Shown: piece after piece, positions 12,961 through 26,175 of the stretch
Numbering within the stretch: the stretch's first letter is position 1
Layout of the letters: each line of letters opens with the position of its first letter
Assembly: GCA_014549065.1 (NCBI GenBank)
Contig: JACDOX010000156.1
Span: forward strand, 2,984-66,983
DNA length: 64,000 bases
From: Cardinalis cardinalis
Taxonomy: Eukaryota > Chordata > Aves > Passeriformes > Cardinalidae
Direction of reading: 5' to 3'
Translations under genes and position numbers: made by a program
Notes under the pieces: generated by a model
Told to the model about the DNA's origin: nothing
The model's input: only the letters and a program-made list of their open reading frames with translations
Database searches by the model: none

Positions 12961-13129
12961 CTAAATAAATGTAAAATCTGCTGAAACAGATGAAATGAGA
13001 AAGTGCTTTTTCTGACATTGTAGCCACTTCAGAAACCTTTGCTACATTTCCAGTGGCAATGCTTTCTCTTGTGGGACTTCAGCCAGCATCCCTTCACAGA
13101 CTTCTAAGTGTTGTGCTCTGGGTTGTGGT

Positions 13130-13535
13130 CACTCAGGTCTTGAAAGCCTTCAGACTCAGGAATACCACAAACTCTCTGGGCAGCTCACTCTACTAGGGTG
13201 CTTTATGATTCTCATGGGGATTTTTATTTCTCTTACATATCCCCAGCTTGAATCTTTCTTGTTTCAAAAGATGTTCCCGTCTCTTGTTCCCTGATCAGGA
13301 AGTGCTAGGAAGAGACTGGCTCCATCCCTTCTATGACCTCCCCATAGGAACTGTAGTGTGCTGTCTGGCACACCAACACCTCCTCTGCTCCACAATGGAC
13401 CAGCCCCAGTTCCACGGACTCTCCTTGACTCTCCTGAGCCCTTCTTTGGTTTTCCTCTTTCCTTCCTGGAATCCCAGCAGGATGCAGTGCCCAGATGAAG
13501 TCTGATGGGTGCTGAGCAGAGGCAATCACTTTCAT
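13130..13535 (-). mobile_element. Degraded CR1-like 3' fragment
   Basis: Blocks such as CTCTGGGCAGCTCACTCTAC, CTCTTGTTCCCTGATCAGG and AGAGACTGGCTCCATCCCTT resemble the reverse complement of a CR1 3' region. Divergence is high and the left limit is uncertain. It would face the CR1 at 12.3-13.0 kb tail to tail. The overlapping open frames on both strands are not genes. Confidence 0.5.
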
Positions 13536-13739
13536 AAATTTATATTAAAACCTGTTTTCTTCTGATATCTTTTACAATGATTCCTTAAGCAGCCTAACCA
13601 CTCTTTTGTGACACTTGAGTGTACAAATATTTTTTATCAAAAGGCTTGTTTCTCTCCATTCACTCCTTTTTATTCTCTAAACCTGCATTTTCTGTCAAGG
13701 CTGTGAGCAAGTAAAGTGGCCTTTTGCTGGGTTTCAGGG

Positions 13740-14330
13740 TGTCCCCAGCAGGCTGCAGAGATCCCGGATAGCGCAGTCCTGTTTGGGACAGACTGAGCTC
13801 CCAAGCAGTTCATAGCCACAGGCAACCTTAGCAAGTTTAAGGGAGATCAGCTCTTTAGTGATTATCAGCTCATTGTGATTTCAGCTCTCAGCTTCATAGG
13901 TGCCTAGGCAGGCAGACTCAGGGAGACAGAGGAGAAGTGTGTATGGAGTTCCACAGCGATGTCTTTATTGGTTCTTCTGTGCAGGGTACCAGTGACAGCT
14001 CTTCTGCCTGAGCTGGGCTGAAAGAGTTTTTTATATAGGGTACAGGGGAATCAGAAATTGTCCAACGGCAAGGGTTAATGGAGAGTGACCTATAGGGTTA
14101 CAGAGAGATAAGCAGGGGTTCCAGAAGGTGGAAGAGGAGCTTCTAGCCCATTTACCATCACTTGGCATTTCCTATTTCAGGCTTCTGCCAAGGAGCCCTT
14201 GCAGGCCCTGTGTCTGCTACAAGCAAGAAGTCCCCTGCACTTGTGTACAACTCTCTGTCATCCACAGGCAGCATCTTTTCCCACCACTCCTTCCCATCTG
14301 TTGATGTCAGTTTCATGCACTACTGTCAAT
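13740..14330 (-). mobile_element. ERV LTR, minus orientation
   Basis: In the minus sense, a TATATAA box (14031-14037) lies about 65 bp upstream of an AATAAA signal (13964-13969), the core promoter and polyadenylation spacing of a retroviral LTR. The left limit is a TG at 13740 that would be the CA end in the sense direction. By memory the sequence matches an avian LTR family. The right limit is approximate, and no target duplication could be fixed. No internal retroviral sequence adjoins it. Confidence 0.7.
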
Positions 14331-17300
14331 CACCTTAGTGTCTCCTACCTGCTTAGCAAAATTTATCATAGCGTTATTTCTTTAGTTATTTAAACTATCG
14401 GCAGGAAAAATTGCCGCAGCCTGGTAGCTGATAAGTTGTGACATTTCACTTGCTCAATAGGACGCAATTGAAATCGTAGAAATAGAGTCATATAAGACAA
14501 CAATCAGGCAGTAGGTCATGAAGGGAAGCAGTAGATCAAGGAAGAGCATTTTAGCCTAAAGAATGCTGTGTGAAGACTTGTGCTGATTACAGATTCCTCT
14601 GGACCAGGTCCCGAGTTTTACAAATTGGAATATGGCTTCTACACAATGGATACTTCTTGACATAGCTTTGTCAAGTGAGCTGTGCTAAAAAGAGACATAA
14701 TTTTCAGTTTTACATTGTTATACTGAGAACCTCATCAGTAAAATGGGAAAAGTAATATTTATCCACCTGTGACAACTGCATCATGACCCAAGGATCAAAG
14801 TGCTGTGCATAACTAAGTATTTTTAATATTACTACTTTGATATGTAAATCACTGACATAATTGGCTGTAACCGTCTTTGAAGTTGTTCTGAAAAATTATA
14901 CCATATTTCTCTTCACCAGTAATTTAATTTGTGAATTAGTGACATGACAGACCATAAGAATCTATTTGGAAACCTTCCAATTGGCTTTCTCAATGTGTCT
15001 GTGAAAATGCACTTAGTGTTCAGTAGGCAGCAAATGTCTTCAAATTATTATTACTGATTGCATCATTTTCTCAGTAAAAGAATTTCTGTAATTATAAATC
15101 TCATTTTTGTTAATATGAATAATTTTATGATCTGGTTCAATTATCATAAATTAAATTTATAAAATCAAAGTTGTTAATCATTTAACCTAGATACTCCTAC
15201 CTTCAGACTGGTTTAGTATGGATGCAGTTTTCCTCGGAACTAGGCAGATATGCCATGATGCTATGGGCCAGATGACTTCTGAAGCCTACATTTCATCAGA
15301 AAATACAGTCAGTAGTCCTCAGACCATCCATTAATTTAATTGGTCAAACAGCCATACATCATCTTTCAAGAGGGAAATACAAAAAGAGGCATGATGTCCT
15401 TGTTTTGCCACTCCCATATAACCCCCTTCCCTGTGTGCATGTGTTTCAGAGTGTTGCATAAAAGGGTTAAAATGTTGTGCTAAATGAAAACTTTTGATAT
15501 TCATTAATCAATAAATATTGTCAATCCAATACTATGATTGGAAAAATGTATTTCAAATAAGTTTCAAGTTTGTGGAGTAGTACTTACACAAAGCTTTTTA
15601 AAGATCAAGTAAGTCAAAGAAAAAGCAGAGTTCATATTGCATAATAGTTTCATAAAGAAAAACTTGGAGATTATGGCATTTCAGGGATGTTTATGATGTT
15701 CAAGACACACTGAAAATCAAATTAATTTCTACAGGATGAACCATGTTAGGTCATATAACCAGGTAGTTTGAGAAATGGCCAGAATGATTTTCAGTCAGAA
15801 TGAAAAGTTAGACTCCATTTTTCAAAAATTTTTGCTGTTATTTAAAATTAAAAAATGGCATCAACCATTCTTTTAATGAATGCTACAAAACACAGTATTT
15901 TGGATGGTTAAATCTTCTTTAACACTATCACACTATTGTACACTACCACTACCAAAAATAGTTTCTACATTGTAAAGATATATTTAAAGCATTGCTATGT
16001 CAAACAAATGTCTGAGTCAAAAATAAAAACAGATTTTTTTTCCTTTCATTCTAGATTATTTCTTGGCTTTCCATGCAAAAATGTGGTTTTACAAAAGCTG
16101 CTTCAGATGAAAGGTTAAGAAGTTATAAATAGATAAAAAGGTCTTTTCCTTACTTTAGCTGCTTTAAAATTGCAGTATTTGTGACTTGCAAACTGCTGAG
16201 CCAATTGTCTCCACCAGGGCTTATTTTGTGGTTCTTATCAGATTTTAAACACAATCATGATGACAGTTGGTCATCATATACAGAAATAAATACAGACAAC
16301 AAATAAATGGTTTTTACATTGTAACAAACATAATTTAAAACTGGAGATTCATAATTGAGATTTCAATAGAAAAATTAGTTTTTTGACTTCAGAAATCTAA
16401 ATTCTTCAGTGGTGGTTTCATGTCAACATTTTAGTTGTCCCTACTTAAAAAAAACCAAAAACAAGAAACAACCTAATGCCCCAGTTCCTAGAATGAATAT
16501 TTTGTTTCTTAATTGTGTTGATACATCTGGTCAGCCTTCTGCTGGAAATATTTTTTTAAATACACAAGAGTGCTGTTATCTGAGGAGATAAGAACTGTCA
16601 CAAAAAATAGGCAAGGTAGTAAGTTCTTAACAGACAGACTGTACTCATTGTCTGTTACTGAGAAATTAGTGGCAAAAAGGATGTTCTAATTATCTAATCT
16701 ATCATCCTGTCAATGATTTTTCTTAACTTTTCCAATGTTTTGAGACATTTGAGATAATTCAGGTTTATTTTCCATCACAGTGAAATGCTATGGCTAAACA
16801 CTCCTGATATCTTCCACTACATATTCAATTACTTAACATTACCCTATTATCTTTAATAGTACACCAGGTTATTCTAGCCTACATTTCTCTTTGATTTTGC
16901 AATATCCAGCCCATGAGAAATTCAAATGCTTACACAGGTAGGTATTTTTAAATCAAGAGTGGTGTGAAAACCTGGAAAATATCCACAAAATGATGGTTCT
17001 ATTTAAAAATGATAAATTATTCCATTTCATTGTCTGTTTGACTGCCTACAGTATCTAAAGGAAGTGGAAGTGCAACAGTTCAGGCAGAGGGAATGCTAAG
17101 TTTTATGATGAGTGACATAGACCACACAATTAGTTGAGATTATAGAGAAGAAGGTGGACACTGTAGTACTTGAACTACCACTGTAATGGTAAGACATTGT
17201 ACTTCAGACAGAATGTAACTGCCCAGATAACATAGAAGAAAATAATTGCATTTGATTTGAAGAAACTGTGGTACTCTGAAGTGTACTCCCTTAATCCTAG

Positions 17301-18753
17301 ATAGAATCCACTTAAGAAAACCATTAAGGAATATATTCAATTTGAGGGAAAGCTCTTTGATACAGTCATATTTTGGTAGAACTTTTGACTTAGAGCACCG
17401 CTGGTAGTAGCTCTCAGTGACCCTGGCAAGTTTGTCATGCATTTGTGATTCTATTCTGCTCATTGAGGACCAGAAATTCTAAACCTTGACTTGCAGCCCT
17501 GTACATAAAATTTTCTGTGATGACTTCTGCTTTGGAACATCTGCTGGGAAACAACTATTGAAAAAAGAGACACCTAATCCATTTTAATATTTGTCTACAC
17601 TTCTGCAAAAGACATGTGTCTTCTGTTGACTTTTCCCTTGTCAGACACATCTTTGCAGGCAATCATATCACAATCATCTCTGTTATGGTGGGAGGATTAT
17701 TTTTGTAGAATCAATTGCTTTCTCTCTTGTTTATCATATTTCCAGTCATCCACCTGAAGACATAATGAAGGAGATTTCCTAAGTGCTAAGTCTGTACTGT
17801 AAATTATACTTAATGTCTCTGGTAATCGAACCATGGGCTTTCATCTATACATAATTGAATGAGATTATATTTCAGGGCATGAGTTAAGAATTTTAAGAGT
17901 ACAGCAATTTTTATTTGTTAAACTTCCAGAAAATTTCTTCACACAGGGGAAAGACACTCAAAGAGCTTACAGTTCAAGAAGAATAGACTCTTAACCTTGC
18001 TGTTGATGTGCATGATATAATCTTAGGAAACACAATAAGTACTTAAATATCTATTTTTCTTTTCACTGAAAAATAATTTCAACAAAGAGAGTCACTTAAA
18101 GTTTGAGTAATATTTTTCCTTAGCACAGGGTCTCAGAATTTATTAGCTTTAGGTTTGTTTGGAAATTAAGACAGAGTTACAGTCCTGAGAAAGTTAAATT
18201 CTTTTAAGTGAACTTAACAATATTACACTTGACGTAGACAGGATTGTGGTTTTATTCCCACAACATCAGAACACACTATGTAAATCACATGTTCATTTTC
18301 ACTGATATGTTGTCTTTTTAAAATTAAGAAGTCACATTTAAATTTTTTGAAAAAAGGTTAATTTCTTGACCTCAACTTTGTTTAATTGCTAGTAATACAT
18401 TTTATGCCAATTAAGCATGCTTTCTCAACAATTCCAGGAGGAAAAAATAAAGCCTTTAATGTTCCTCGTAATCCAGTGCCCTGGGGTTGTAGGCTCCTAA
18501 TTCTTTCATTTTAATCTACCAATTATATGAATTATATCAATAAATATGTCATAAAGAATGTATCGTTTCAGCAACCTTTCACCTGCCATTGCTTTAAATC
18601 CTATTAAAATACACAATGCAGTATCTTTTCTTAAAAGGATCAAAAGGAAGAACTGACTAAAACATTATCAGGATTTTCATGGTGATGAGACCTTACAATC
18701 TCCAATCTCAGTTGTCCATGCATAATAGTAAATATAATATTGAGGAAGAACAG
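14331..18753. other. Unique AT-rich sequence, no gene seen
   Basis: More than 4 kb without a transposon I recognise. Open frames reach at most about 107 residues (17140-17463, minus) with no domain. Confidence 0.65.
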
Positions 18754-18798
18754 AACATATTTATTGAGTGAAGAGTTACTTCACTCAATAAATATGTT
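18754..18798. repeat. Perfect 20-bp inverted repeat with 5-nt loop
   Basis: The left arm 18754-18773 and right arm 18779-18798 are exact reverse complements, separated only by AGTTA. Each arm contains TTATTGAGTGAAG or its complement. The palindrome stops at a G/T position outside the arms and has no flanking transposon features, so a local origin such as fold-back copying is more likely than a mobile element. Confidence 0.95.
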
Positions 18799-20402
18799 TT
18801 ATCCCTTAGATATGATTTGCCATTTTACCTTTCCATCCTTTGTTTTTAAACATTTATAATGGTCTTAAAATTTAGCTCTACTCAATTACAAAAGAGCTCT
18901 CCTCGTATTTTGCAGCTGCATCTCAGTTAATAATCTGCACAGACCCAGCCTATTAAAGTGATAGAAAAGAGTGCATTAGAATTCCTTTCTATGAATTTGT
19001 TGTTTATGGAGAAAGTTTTGACATCTTAAAATTGCAGTAGAGGTTGTATCTTTCTGAAACGGTGTGATTTATTGACCAAGACTTTTGTGGTGACATAGTC
19101 TGCACCAGAGTTTAACTCTCTGTACCATACAGTGTAGCTTTCCAGTACCAATACAATCTCTGAACACAAAGTTAGAAATTAGAATGAATGGGATTTTTTT
19201 ATGGCAACAAAACAAAGTAATATTTATTCATTCTTTTTTAATATTTTTCTTCTTCTGTGCCATTTTAGTATTAAAAAAATTGTTTGAGGAATTGTGAGAA
19301 AAAATCTTATAATCAATAGTTCTTGTGCTTTCCACAATATTAAATGAAACTAAAAGCTCTCTTCACCTGAAAATATTAAATTCAGAAAAATGGAGAAAGA
19401 TAATTGTGATAGTTTCCTCTCTATATTTTATACAGTATCAACTGGACTATTCAAGCAGATATAATCACGTTAATCGCCAGAATATGGCATCACATTCTTA
19501 TACTTTTCTTGGAACTATCACGTAACATAAGTGGAAATGCATGCTCATCTCAAAATCCTTTTTTTTTTTTTTCTGTTTTATCTGATAGTTTTTGATGAGA
19601 AGATCTTTTTGACTGTTTTGATTTAAAGCGCATATAAGTTACCAATGTATAAAAAATTCATTCAAATCTATCTGTATTATCAGAGATGAGATTTTTCCCT
19701 AACTTCAGGCCTGAAAAGCAGTCAAGAGAAATTAAATGCAAATCTAATTATATACAAATTTTCCCTTTAATAAAGCCCATAGGCAAATAAAAGTTGCCCT
19801 TTTTATGAAGCAGAGCCCACTCTCTAATCAGGCTAGAAAAAAAGACAACTCTAATATATGTTACACATAGGCTGTAACACAATAATACTACCAAATTTTT
19901 GTCAGGCAATTAAACTTTATGCCAAGCTAATTCAATTTTGTTGCTGTTTTATTAAGTCTTACAAAAAACCCCAAAATCTGCTCTCTTCAGTAAATCACAA
20001 GTTTCACATAGCATTCCCTTACTCAGACTCCTTGTTCTGCTATTTTGATATATTAAATATCCAGCAAAAAATTTTCAGGGTCATAAATCTAGAATGATAA
20101 AATTAATCTTATTGCTGAAGAGAAATAAATATTTTATTGCAATTTTATGAGCTTTTGTTCCCTTTTCACTTGCAAGTAGGTATTGTTTAGTGGCACAAAG
20201 ACATTTAGCTACTAAAAAATGTATTAGAAACAATACAGCAGTAATAGATTTCATATCTACAAAACTCTACACTTCTCAGAATGAAGGTCCAAGAATATCT
20301 GAAGGAAACCTTAGAAGATAATATTGCCAATAACAGTATTACACTGATTATTCTGATTATTTTTCTTACATTTTAAACTCCAGGAATAATTTTAATCCTA
20401 GT
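18799..20402. other. Unique AT-rich sequence, no gene seen
   Basis: Contains a T tract at 19559-19572 and several AT-rich stretches. No transposon or exon was recognised. Confidence 0.65.
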
Positions 20403-20771
20403 TGTGGTAGTGTTCAGGAGGGTTTCGAGGATGAGAGAGAGACGAGAGCTTTTTCTCCATCAGAAGGCTTGATTTATTATCTTATAATATGTATATATTA
20501 TATAATATTAGAAAGAGAAAGGAGAAGGGGAGAGAAGGTTCTCCCAGAGGCTGCTATGCTAAGAATAGAATAGAATAGAATGCACAACAACAGAATTCTG
20601 CTTCAGAGAACTGTCCTTCATTGGGTATCAACTATAAACACCCAGGATGGACCAATCACAGATGCACCTGTTACATTCCACAGCAGCAGATAACCATTGT
20701 TTACATTTGTCGCTGAACTGCAGCTCTCAGAAATCCTAAGAAAGGATTTCTCATGAAAGATGTCTGCGACA
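20403..20771 (-). mobile_element. Solo ERVK-like LTR (369 bp)
   Basis: The sequence begins TGTGGTAG and ends GCGACA, with TG...CA termini. It is flanked by CCTAGT (20397-20402) and CCTATT (20772-20777), a 6-bp target duplication with one change. It carries a short AATAG run near 20570 and AATAAT-rich sequence near the sense 3' end. Its sense 5' end (TGTCGCAG, then GAGAAATCC and AGGATTTC) aligns with the LTR at 52470-52830, so the two are copies of one family in opposite orientation. A 6-bp duplication is usual for ERVK/betaretrovirus-like integration. Confidence 0.85.
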
Positions 20772-23045
20772 CCTATTAGTAAATTTAAAATGGAATTTTT
20801 CTGAAACTGTACCGGAAAAATAGCTCTGCAGTCTAATTTACTGCATTTAAATGAAATGTACAACCCTAGAAATTAGAAATGCTAATCTAATTCTTCATTC
20901 TCTTTCCATTTTCTTCTTAGAACCACATGGAAATTCTAAAATTGGAGATGTTCATGACATGATTGTACATTTATCTGAGGTGCAAACCATTTGCAGAAAT
21001 GATTCAGTCTACACAAGTCTGTCACAACATACACTGCATTCAAATCTATGTTATCTGATATATAATGAACAGATTGTTTGTCACAATTAAGAAATGGATG
21101 GGGAGAAAGGAATGTATAGGTAGGAGTTTCAGTCAGAGTAGAAACAAATGGAGAGGGATCTCAGGGTTTAGTGCTACATGTTACGCAGAGGGAATTACTT
21201 TCTTCAAAGTAGTGCTGCAGATAAGTAAAGTGTGACAGTTTTCTGCTGTGTTGCACAGCCATTCACATATGTCTAAAATTACTTTAAGAGCTTCATTACA
21301 ATTTGGCAAATATTACATGAAGTTTGCACAGACTGTGATTTTTCCAGGGCCCTGAAACAGAGAGTTAGTTAATCCAGTGGTTGGTTGTGTCACTAAAAAA
21401 ATGCAGATCAACAAATCAAAAAGGTAGTGTGGCTAAACCTGAAGAGATAACACACAATCAAACAAAACATTGTCACCAGAAAAATTTATCTTCCACAGAA
21501 ATGCACAGAAACACTACAAAGCATCATAGATCCAGAGCATTCGCAGTTTTGGGGCTTTTTCTTCACTTCTTTTTCTCTGCTTTTTTTTTTTTAGGTATTA
21601 ATTTAGTTTGTTACTTTTTCTGTGAAGACATGGTACTTTTTAATGAACATAGTTATGTTTAAAATTGGACTACATGAAAAATATTAATTTTTTCATAGTT
21701 ACTAAATGGAATGCCAGATTCACAGTTGCAAGCGGCAAACCTTCAGTCCAAGAAGGATGTACAACTGCAAGTAGAAGCTTTAAACAAGTATTAAATTTAG
21801 AAAATCAACAGAGGTTTTCAGAATCACCCAGGTTTGTTGAGAAATGCGGTCAAGTTTAGGAATAAAAATGTTACAGGATAGACTATGTTTCAATATTCAG
21901 ACTAAATATATGCAGGGACCTCAATTCAAATGTATTCTATGGTCCACCAAAATGAAGAGGTAGAATACACATAAAAATTTTCTTTCAGTTGATTGTGCTA
22001 AGTTGTGTGCTCTCCACTTTCAAATTTTAACTTAAATCCATATCACACACCTGACTCTGCTTTTCTACTATAAGAGTTTAGCAGGAGAAGAGAAACTGAA
22101 GATGAGCTTGTGCAGACAGCAGAAAAATACTCCAGACCACTAGTATCGAGGAAAATACTCGAGCTCTGAAGAAAACAGCAGCAATATTCTAAAACAATAA
22201 AGTTTACCAGTTAACAGGCTTTTTAATATTTAAGATTTAAATGTACTTTAGTGCAAGACTTTGATCAGACCTTACTAATCACCAATCAGGTATGCAACCT
22301 AGGGCTTGAATACATCTTTTTCTGTCCTGCAACAATGAATATATAGTTATACCACCAGACATGAAACAAACAAACAAAAAAACAAACAAAAAAACAACAA
22401 AACAAATCAAAAGCTAGAGTATCACCATGGATAAATAGGCTTAGTCCAGAGAATGTTTAACAATAGGATAACTTCCTGGGGAGGAGCAGGAACTAGTCTA
22501 TTTCCTAGATGTAAAGGTTGCCTAGACACCAAACAGTTGAAAAGAGGCTTAGGGAGCACCACTGGACATTTTTGTTTCACTTCAACATGGAAACTACTAC
22601 AGAAAAAGGATGAGCTATGGCTAATATTGACAACACTATGCTTATCACGCACCATAACCAATCACAAACATTTATCTAGCAGGGAGGTTATATTTGAACT
22701 ATGCCTACTAGCTCTGACTGCCACCACATGTCTCAAGAAATCGATTTCCTGAACACTAGCCACTAATAAATCCTGTGTAATAGTGTAGATTACTTAAACT
22801 AGATGTGATCTGGGAGTGCTATATAATCAGGCTTGTCCTTGGTAAACTTTGGGATGATACGAAAATTTACAAGGTGAGGGGTGGTGAGGCCCCTTAGTCA
22901 CTGATTTTGAAATGTACTGGCCACACTGGAGCACACCTTCAGTTTTACAGAGATTAGTCAGGAATTCCTGAGATAACATAGTATCTGACATCTCATAGTA
23001 TCTCAAGTGTCCTGAGATAACCATGAAGGAAATATTTCAAAGGAA
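20772..23045. other. Unique sequence, no gene seen
   Basis: Apart from an AAAC-rich run at about 22366-22411 there is no recognised repeat. Sequence at 22440-23040 is somewhat GC-richer and may be old repeat, but was not identified. Small frames (21381-21662, 22453-22752) have no domain support. Confidence 0.55.
22366..22411. repeat. (AAAC)n low-complexity run
   Basis: Irregular AAAC/AAAAC units between ATGAAAC and AAATCAAAAG. It has no spacers or conserved direct-repeat structure. Confidence 0.85.
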
Positions 23046-25459
23046 CTAAGGGGTATACCTTTAGAAAGACAACCCTGCCTATAGCCCAGCCCAGATGCCT
23101 TCATTTCAATGCATAGAGCATGGGAAACAGAAGAAGCTAGAAGTCATTATGCTGCTAGGAAGTTATGACCTTGTTGCCATTACTGAAACTTGGTGGGAAG
23201 AATCCCATGACTGGGCTCTAGCTACCAGTGGCTGCAGGTTGTTCAGAAGAGGCAGTGGAAGGAGAGGTGGAGGGTTTCCCCCCTACATCAGTAGGTGGAT
23301 CGAGTGTGAAGATTTGCCTCTGAAGAAGAGTCATGGGCAGGTCAAAGCCCTGTGGGCAAGAATCAGAGACTGAGGCAACAAAGGGAACCTTGTGGGTGGT
23401 GTCCACAACTGCCCCCTGATCAGGAGAGCCCATTGGTGAAACCTGCTGGCTCCAGCTGCAGGAGGCATTGCTTTCACTGGCTCTTGTCCTGCTAAGGGAC
23501 TTTGACCATCCTGACCTCTGCTGGAAAATATCACAGACAATTTTAGGAGATCCAGTAGATTGCTGGAATATATGGAGGATGATTTCCCAACCCAGGTAAT
23601 AGACAACCCTACCAGAGGGGACGTGTTACTGGATCTGCTGGTCACCAGCACAAGTGAGCCAACTGGGGACATCAAGATTGGAGGCAGCCCAGACTGAAGT
23701 GATCCTACATTTGCTAAATTTGATCTCCTAACCCTATATGGGTCAGGTAAGGAATAAAATTAGGTCCCTGAAATTTAGGAAAGCAAACTTCCCACTCGTT
23801 AAGGGAGATAGTCAATAGCATTCCCCAGGAGACTGTCCTCATGTTTAAGGGAGCAGAACAGATGTTTAGGGAAGTCTTCAATAGAAGACAAGAGCTAGGA
23901 ATTCCCAAGAGCTAAAAATCATAAAGGGAAAGCAAGAGATTGGTGTGGCTGAGCAGGGAACAGGTGATCAAAGAAAAGGGGAAGAAGCAAATGCACAGAC
24001 ATTGGAAACAAGGACAGGTGACCTGGGAAGGGTATAGAGAAGAAATTCAGTTTTGAACTGAGGTGAGGAAGGCCAAGACCACTCTGTTACTGAACCTGAC
24101 AAGGAATTCAAAGAATAACAAGGGGTCTTCTACAGATATGTTAACCAGAAAAGGAAGGTCAAAGAAGGTGCACTCACTGATAAACAATGCTGGAAAATTG
24201 GTAACAATGGATTGGCTGAAGTAGTTATTATCCTTTATTATCCTTGAAGTGACAAGGAGTAGGCTGAAGTGGTTATTATCTTTTTGCCTCAGTCTTCAGT
24301 GACAATCTCTCTTCCCACACCTCTCAAATAAGTGGATAGGGACTGGGAAAGCAAAGTTGCTCCCAATAAAGTAAAGATCATGTTCGTGACTACCAGAGGA
24401 TTCTGATTGTACATAGGTCAAGGGGACCCCATGAGATGTATCCCAGAGTCCTGACAGAATTTGCTGAGGTAGTTGCCAAGCCACTCTCCATGATATTTGA
24501 AAAGTCATGACAGTCATGTGAGGTCCCAGGGGACTGGAAAAGGGGAAATATTGTACCCATCTTTATAAGGGGTAGAAACGAGGACCCTGGTAACTATCAC
24601 CCTGTCAGCCCCTCCTCTGTGCCTGGAAAGATCCTGGAACAGATCGTCCTGGAAGCTGTCCTAAGACACAGGGAGAACAGAGATGATGCAGGACACTCAG
24701 CATGACTTCTCCAACAACATCTTTCTCACTGAAGTAGAGAGAGATGGATTTGATGGGTGGACTGTTAGATGGATAAGTGGTTGGATGGTAACATCTAGAG
24801 GGTAGTGCTCAATGGCTCAAAGTCTAATGGACATCAGTGACAATTGTGACCCTTAGGGATCTGCATTGGAACCAGTGTTATTTAATACATTTGTTAATGA
24901 CACAGACAAGAAGGGCAAATGCACCCTCAGAAAATTTGCTGATGACATTGAGCTGAGAGTTGCTGCTGCCACATCTGAAGGATACGATGCCATCCAAAGA
25001 CCTGGAGAACTTCTAGATGTGGATCCAAGGGTATATCATGCTGTATAACAAGTGCAAGGTGCTGCACCTGAGTTGGAGCAAATCCCAGCACCAACAGAAG
25101 CTCAGGATGAACAGATAAGAGCAGCCCTGGGGAGATGGATTTGGGGGTGTTGGTGGAGGAGAGGCTGGACATGACCCAGCCATGGGCACTCCCAGCCCAG
25201 AGAGCCAAATGTGTCCTCAGCTGTATCCAAAACAATATGGTCAGCAGGGCCAGGGAGGGGATTCTGCCTCTCTGTTCTGCTCTGGTGAGAGCCCAGTATT
25301 GTCCTGTTTTAGTGAATTCAGAAGAGGGACAGCAAGTGTTTTAGAGGGTTACAGCACCTCTTGTATGAAGAAAGGCTAAGAGTATTATGTTTAGAAAAGA
25401 GAAAACTTTGGGGTGACCTAATTGTCGCCTTCAAGTAACTGAAGGGAGTCTACAAGAAA
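23046..25459 (+). mobile_element. CR1 LINE, 5' segment (ORF2 remnants), interrupted by ERV
   Basis: A 5'-truncated CR1 that starts near the beginning of ORF2. Endonuclease, reverse transcriptase and post-RT sequence follow in the correct order. At 25453-25459 (CAAGAAA) it is interrupted by retroviral sequence and resumes at 27138. Blocks such as CTTCAAGTAACTGAAGGGAG at the junction match the CR1 3' region. Stops and shifts are spread throughout, so it is long dead. Confidence 0.92.
23095..25300 (+). pseudogene. CR1 ORF2 remnant: endonuclease and reverse transcriptase
   Basis: ORF2 of CR1 encodes an APE-type endonuclease that nicks target DNA and a reverse transcriptase that copies the element's RNA at the nick. 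An open stretch of about 92 codons at 23095-23373 contains ITETWW (23179-23196), the block holding the metal-binding glutamate. A shifted frame gives LLRDFDHPDLCW near 23489-23524, the GDFNHP-like endonuclease motif. Further on, 24866-25048 is open and contains PVLFNTFVND followed by FADD (24935-24946), the catalytic RT box, here intact. Stops and frame changes separate these blocks, so no functional protein is possible. The N-terminal ORF1 is absent through 5' truncation. Confidence 0.88.
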
Positions 25460-25479
25460 AAAGGTTTTCATGGCAGTGG

Positions 25480-26175
25480 TCCAATGTAGTCATTTGCCAA
25501 GTCTCACCTTATCAGAAACCTGCCCACCACCCTCTATTCCAAGGAGGTTTTACTCATGTGTCTGACGTGATTGCAGCACGTTTCATATTTATGAATAACC
25601 TGTGTCATCGCCACCATGATAAGGTTCACCCTTCTATTAAAGCCCATCTGTATGTTGCACCCCTTTGTAGGTGCCCTGATGTTTCATGGGCCCATGGAGC
25701 TATATATAGCTCCCCCTTTCACTTCTAGTCTAGGTCTACCTGAGCTATTATATTCTCAGCACTCTTATCTACCCNTTTGTTGTTCTGTTGTTTAGTTGCG
25801 CAACTTTTAGGCACATGAGCATCTTCATGATTTATATTCAGACTCATTCTCTACCCATGCCATGATTTCCTGTCACATTGCAGCAGCCCAGATGTGCTTG
25901 CCCCTGTGTCACCAACTGGTCTTTTTCCATTGCTGCAGCCACCTCCACGGGGCATTAGCCCCCATCCAGGAGTTGACACAGAGTATAGGCCGCTTTTCTC
26001 ATTCAGCAGCCTCTAGGGCTTGTTGGATGGCTCTCACTTCTGCAAATTGGCTTAAGTTGCCTTCCCCTTCAGTAGCCTCAAGGATTCGTCATGTGAGACT
26101 CCACACAGAAGCCTTCCACCTCTGATCATTTCTTACCACAGGACAGGATCCATTAGTAAATAAGAGTAGTAGCCT
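25480..26175 (-). pseudogene. Endogenous retrovirus pol fragment: RNase H and integrase N-terminus
   Basis: RNase H degrades the RNA strand during reverse transcription, and integrase joins viral DNA to the host. On the minus strand, LFTNGSC (26143-26163) is the first RNase H motif, where the usual catalytic Asp of TDGS reads Asn. Then come QFAEVRAIQQALE (second motif with Glu) and NSWMGANA, where the third-motif Asp-Ser also reads Asn-Ser, followed by WRWLQQWKK. Next is a zinc-binding start of integrase: HETSGH (25671-25688), then a C-x-x-C whose first Cys reads Tyr (near 25590). The frame is shifted and has several stops. It ends early in the integrase core at the CR1 junction. Confidence 0.82.

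Noticed and set aside
22366..22411. CRISPR-like repeat array
   Set aside because: Irregular AAAC units with no spacers, in a vertebrate genome; ordinary low-complexity sequence.
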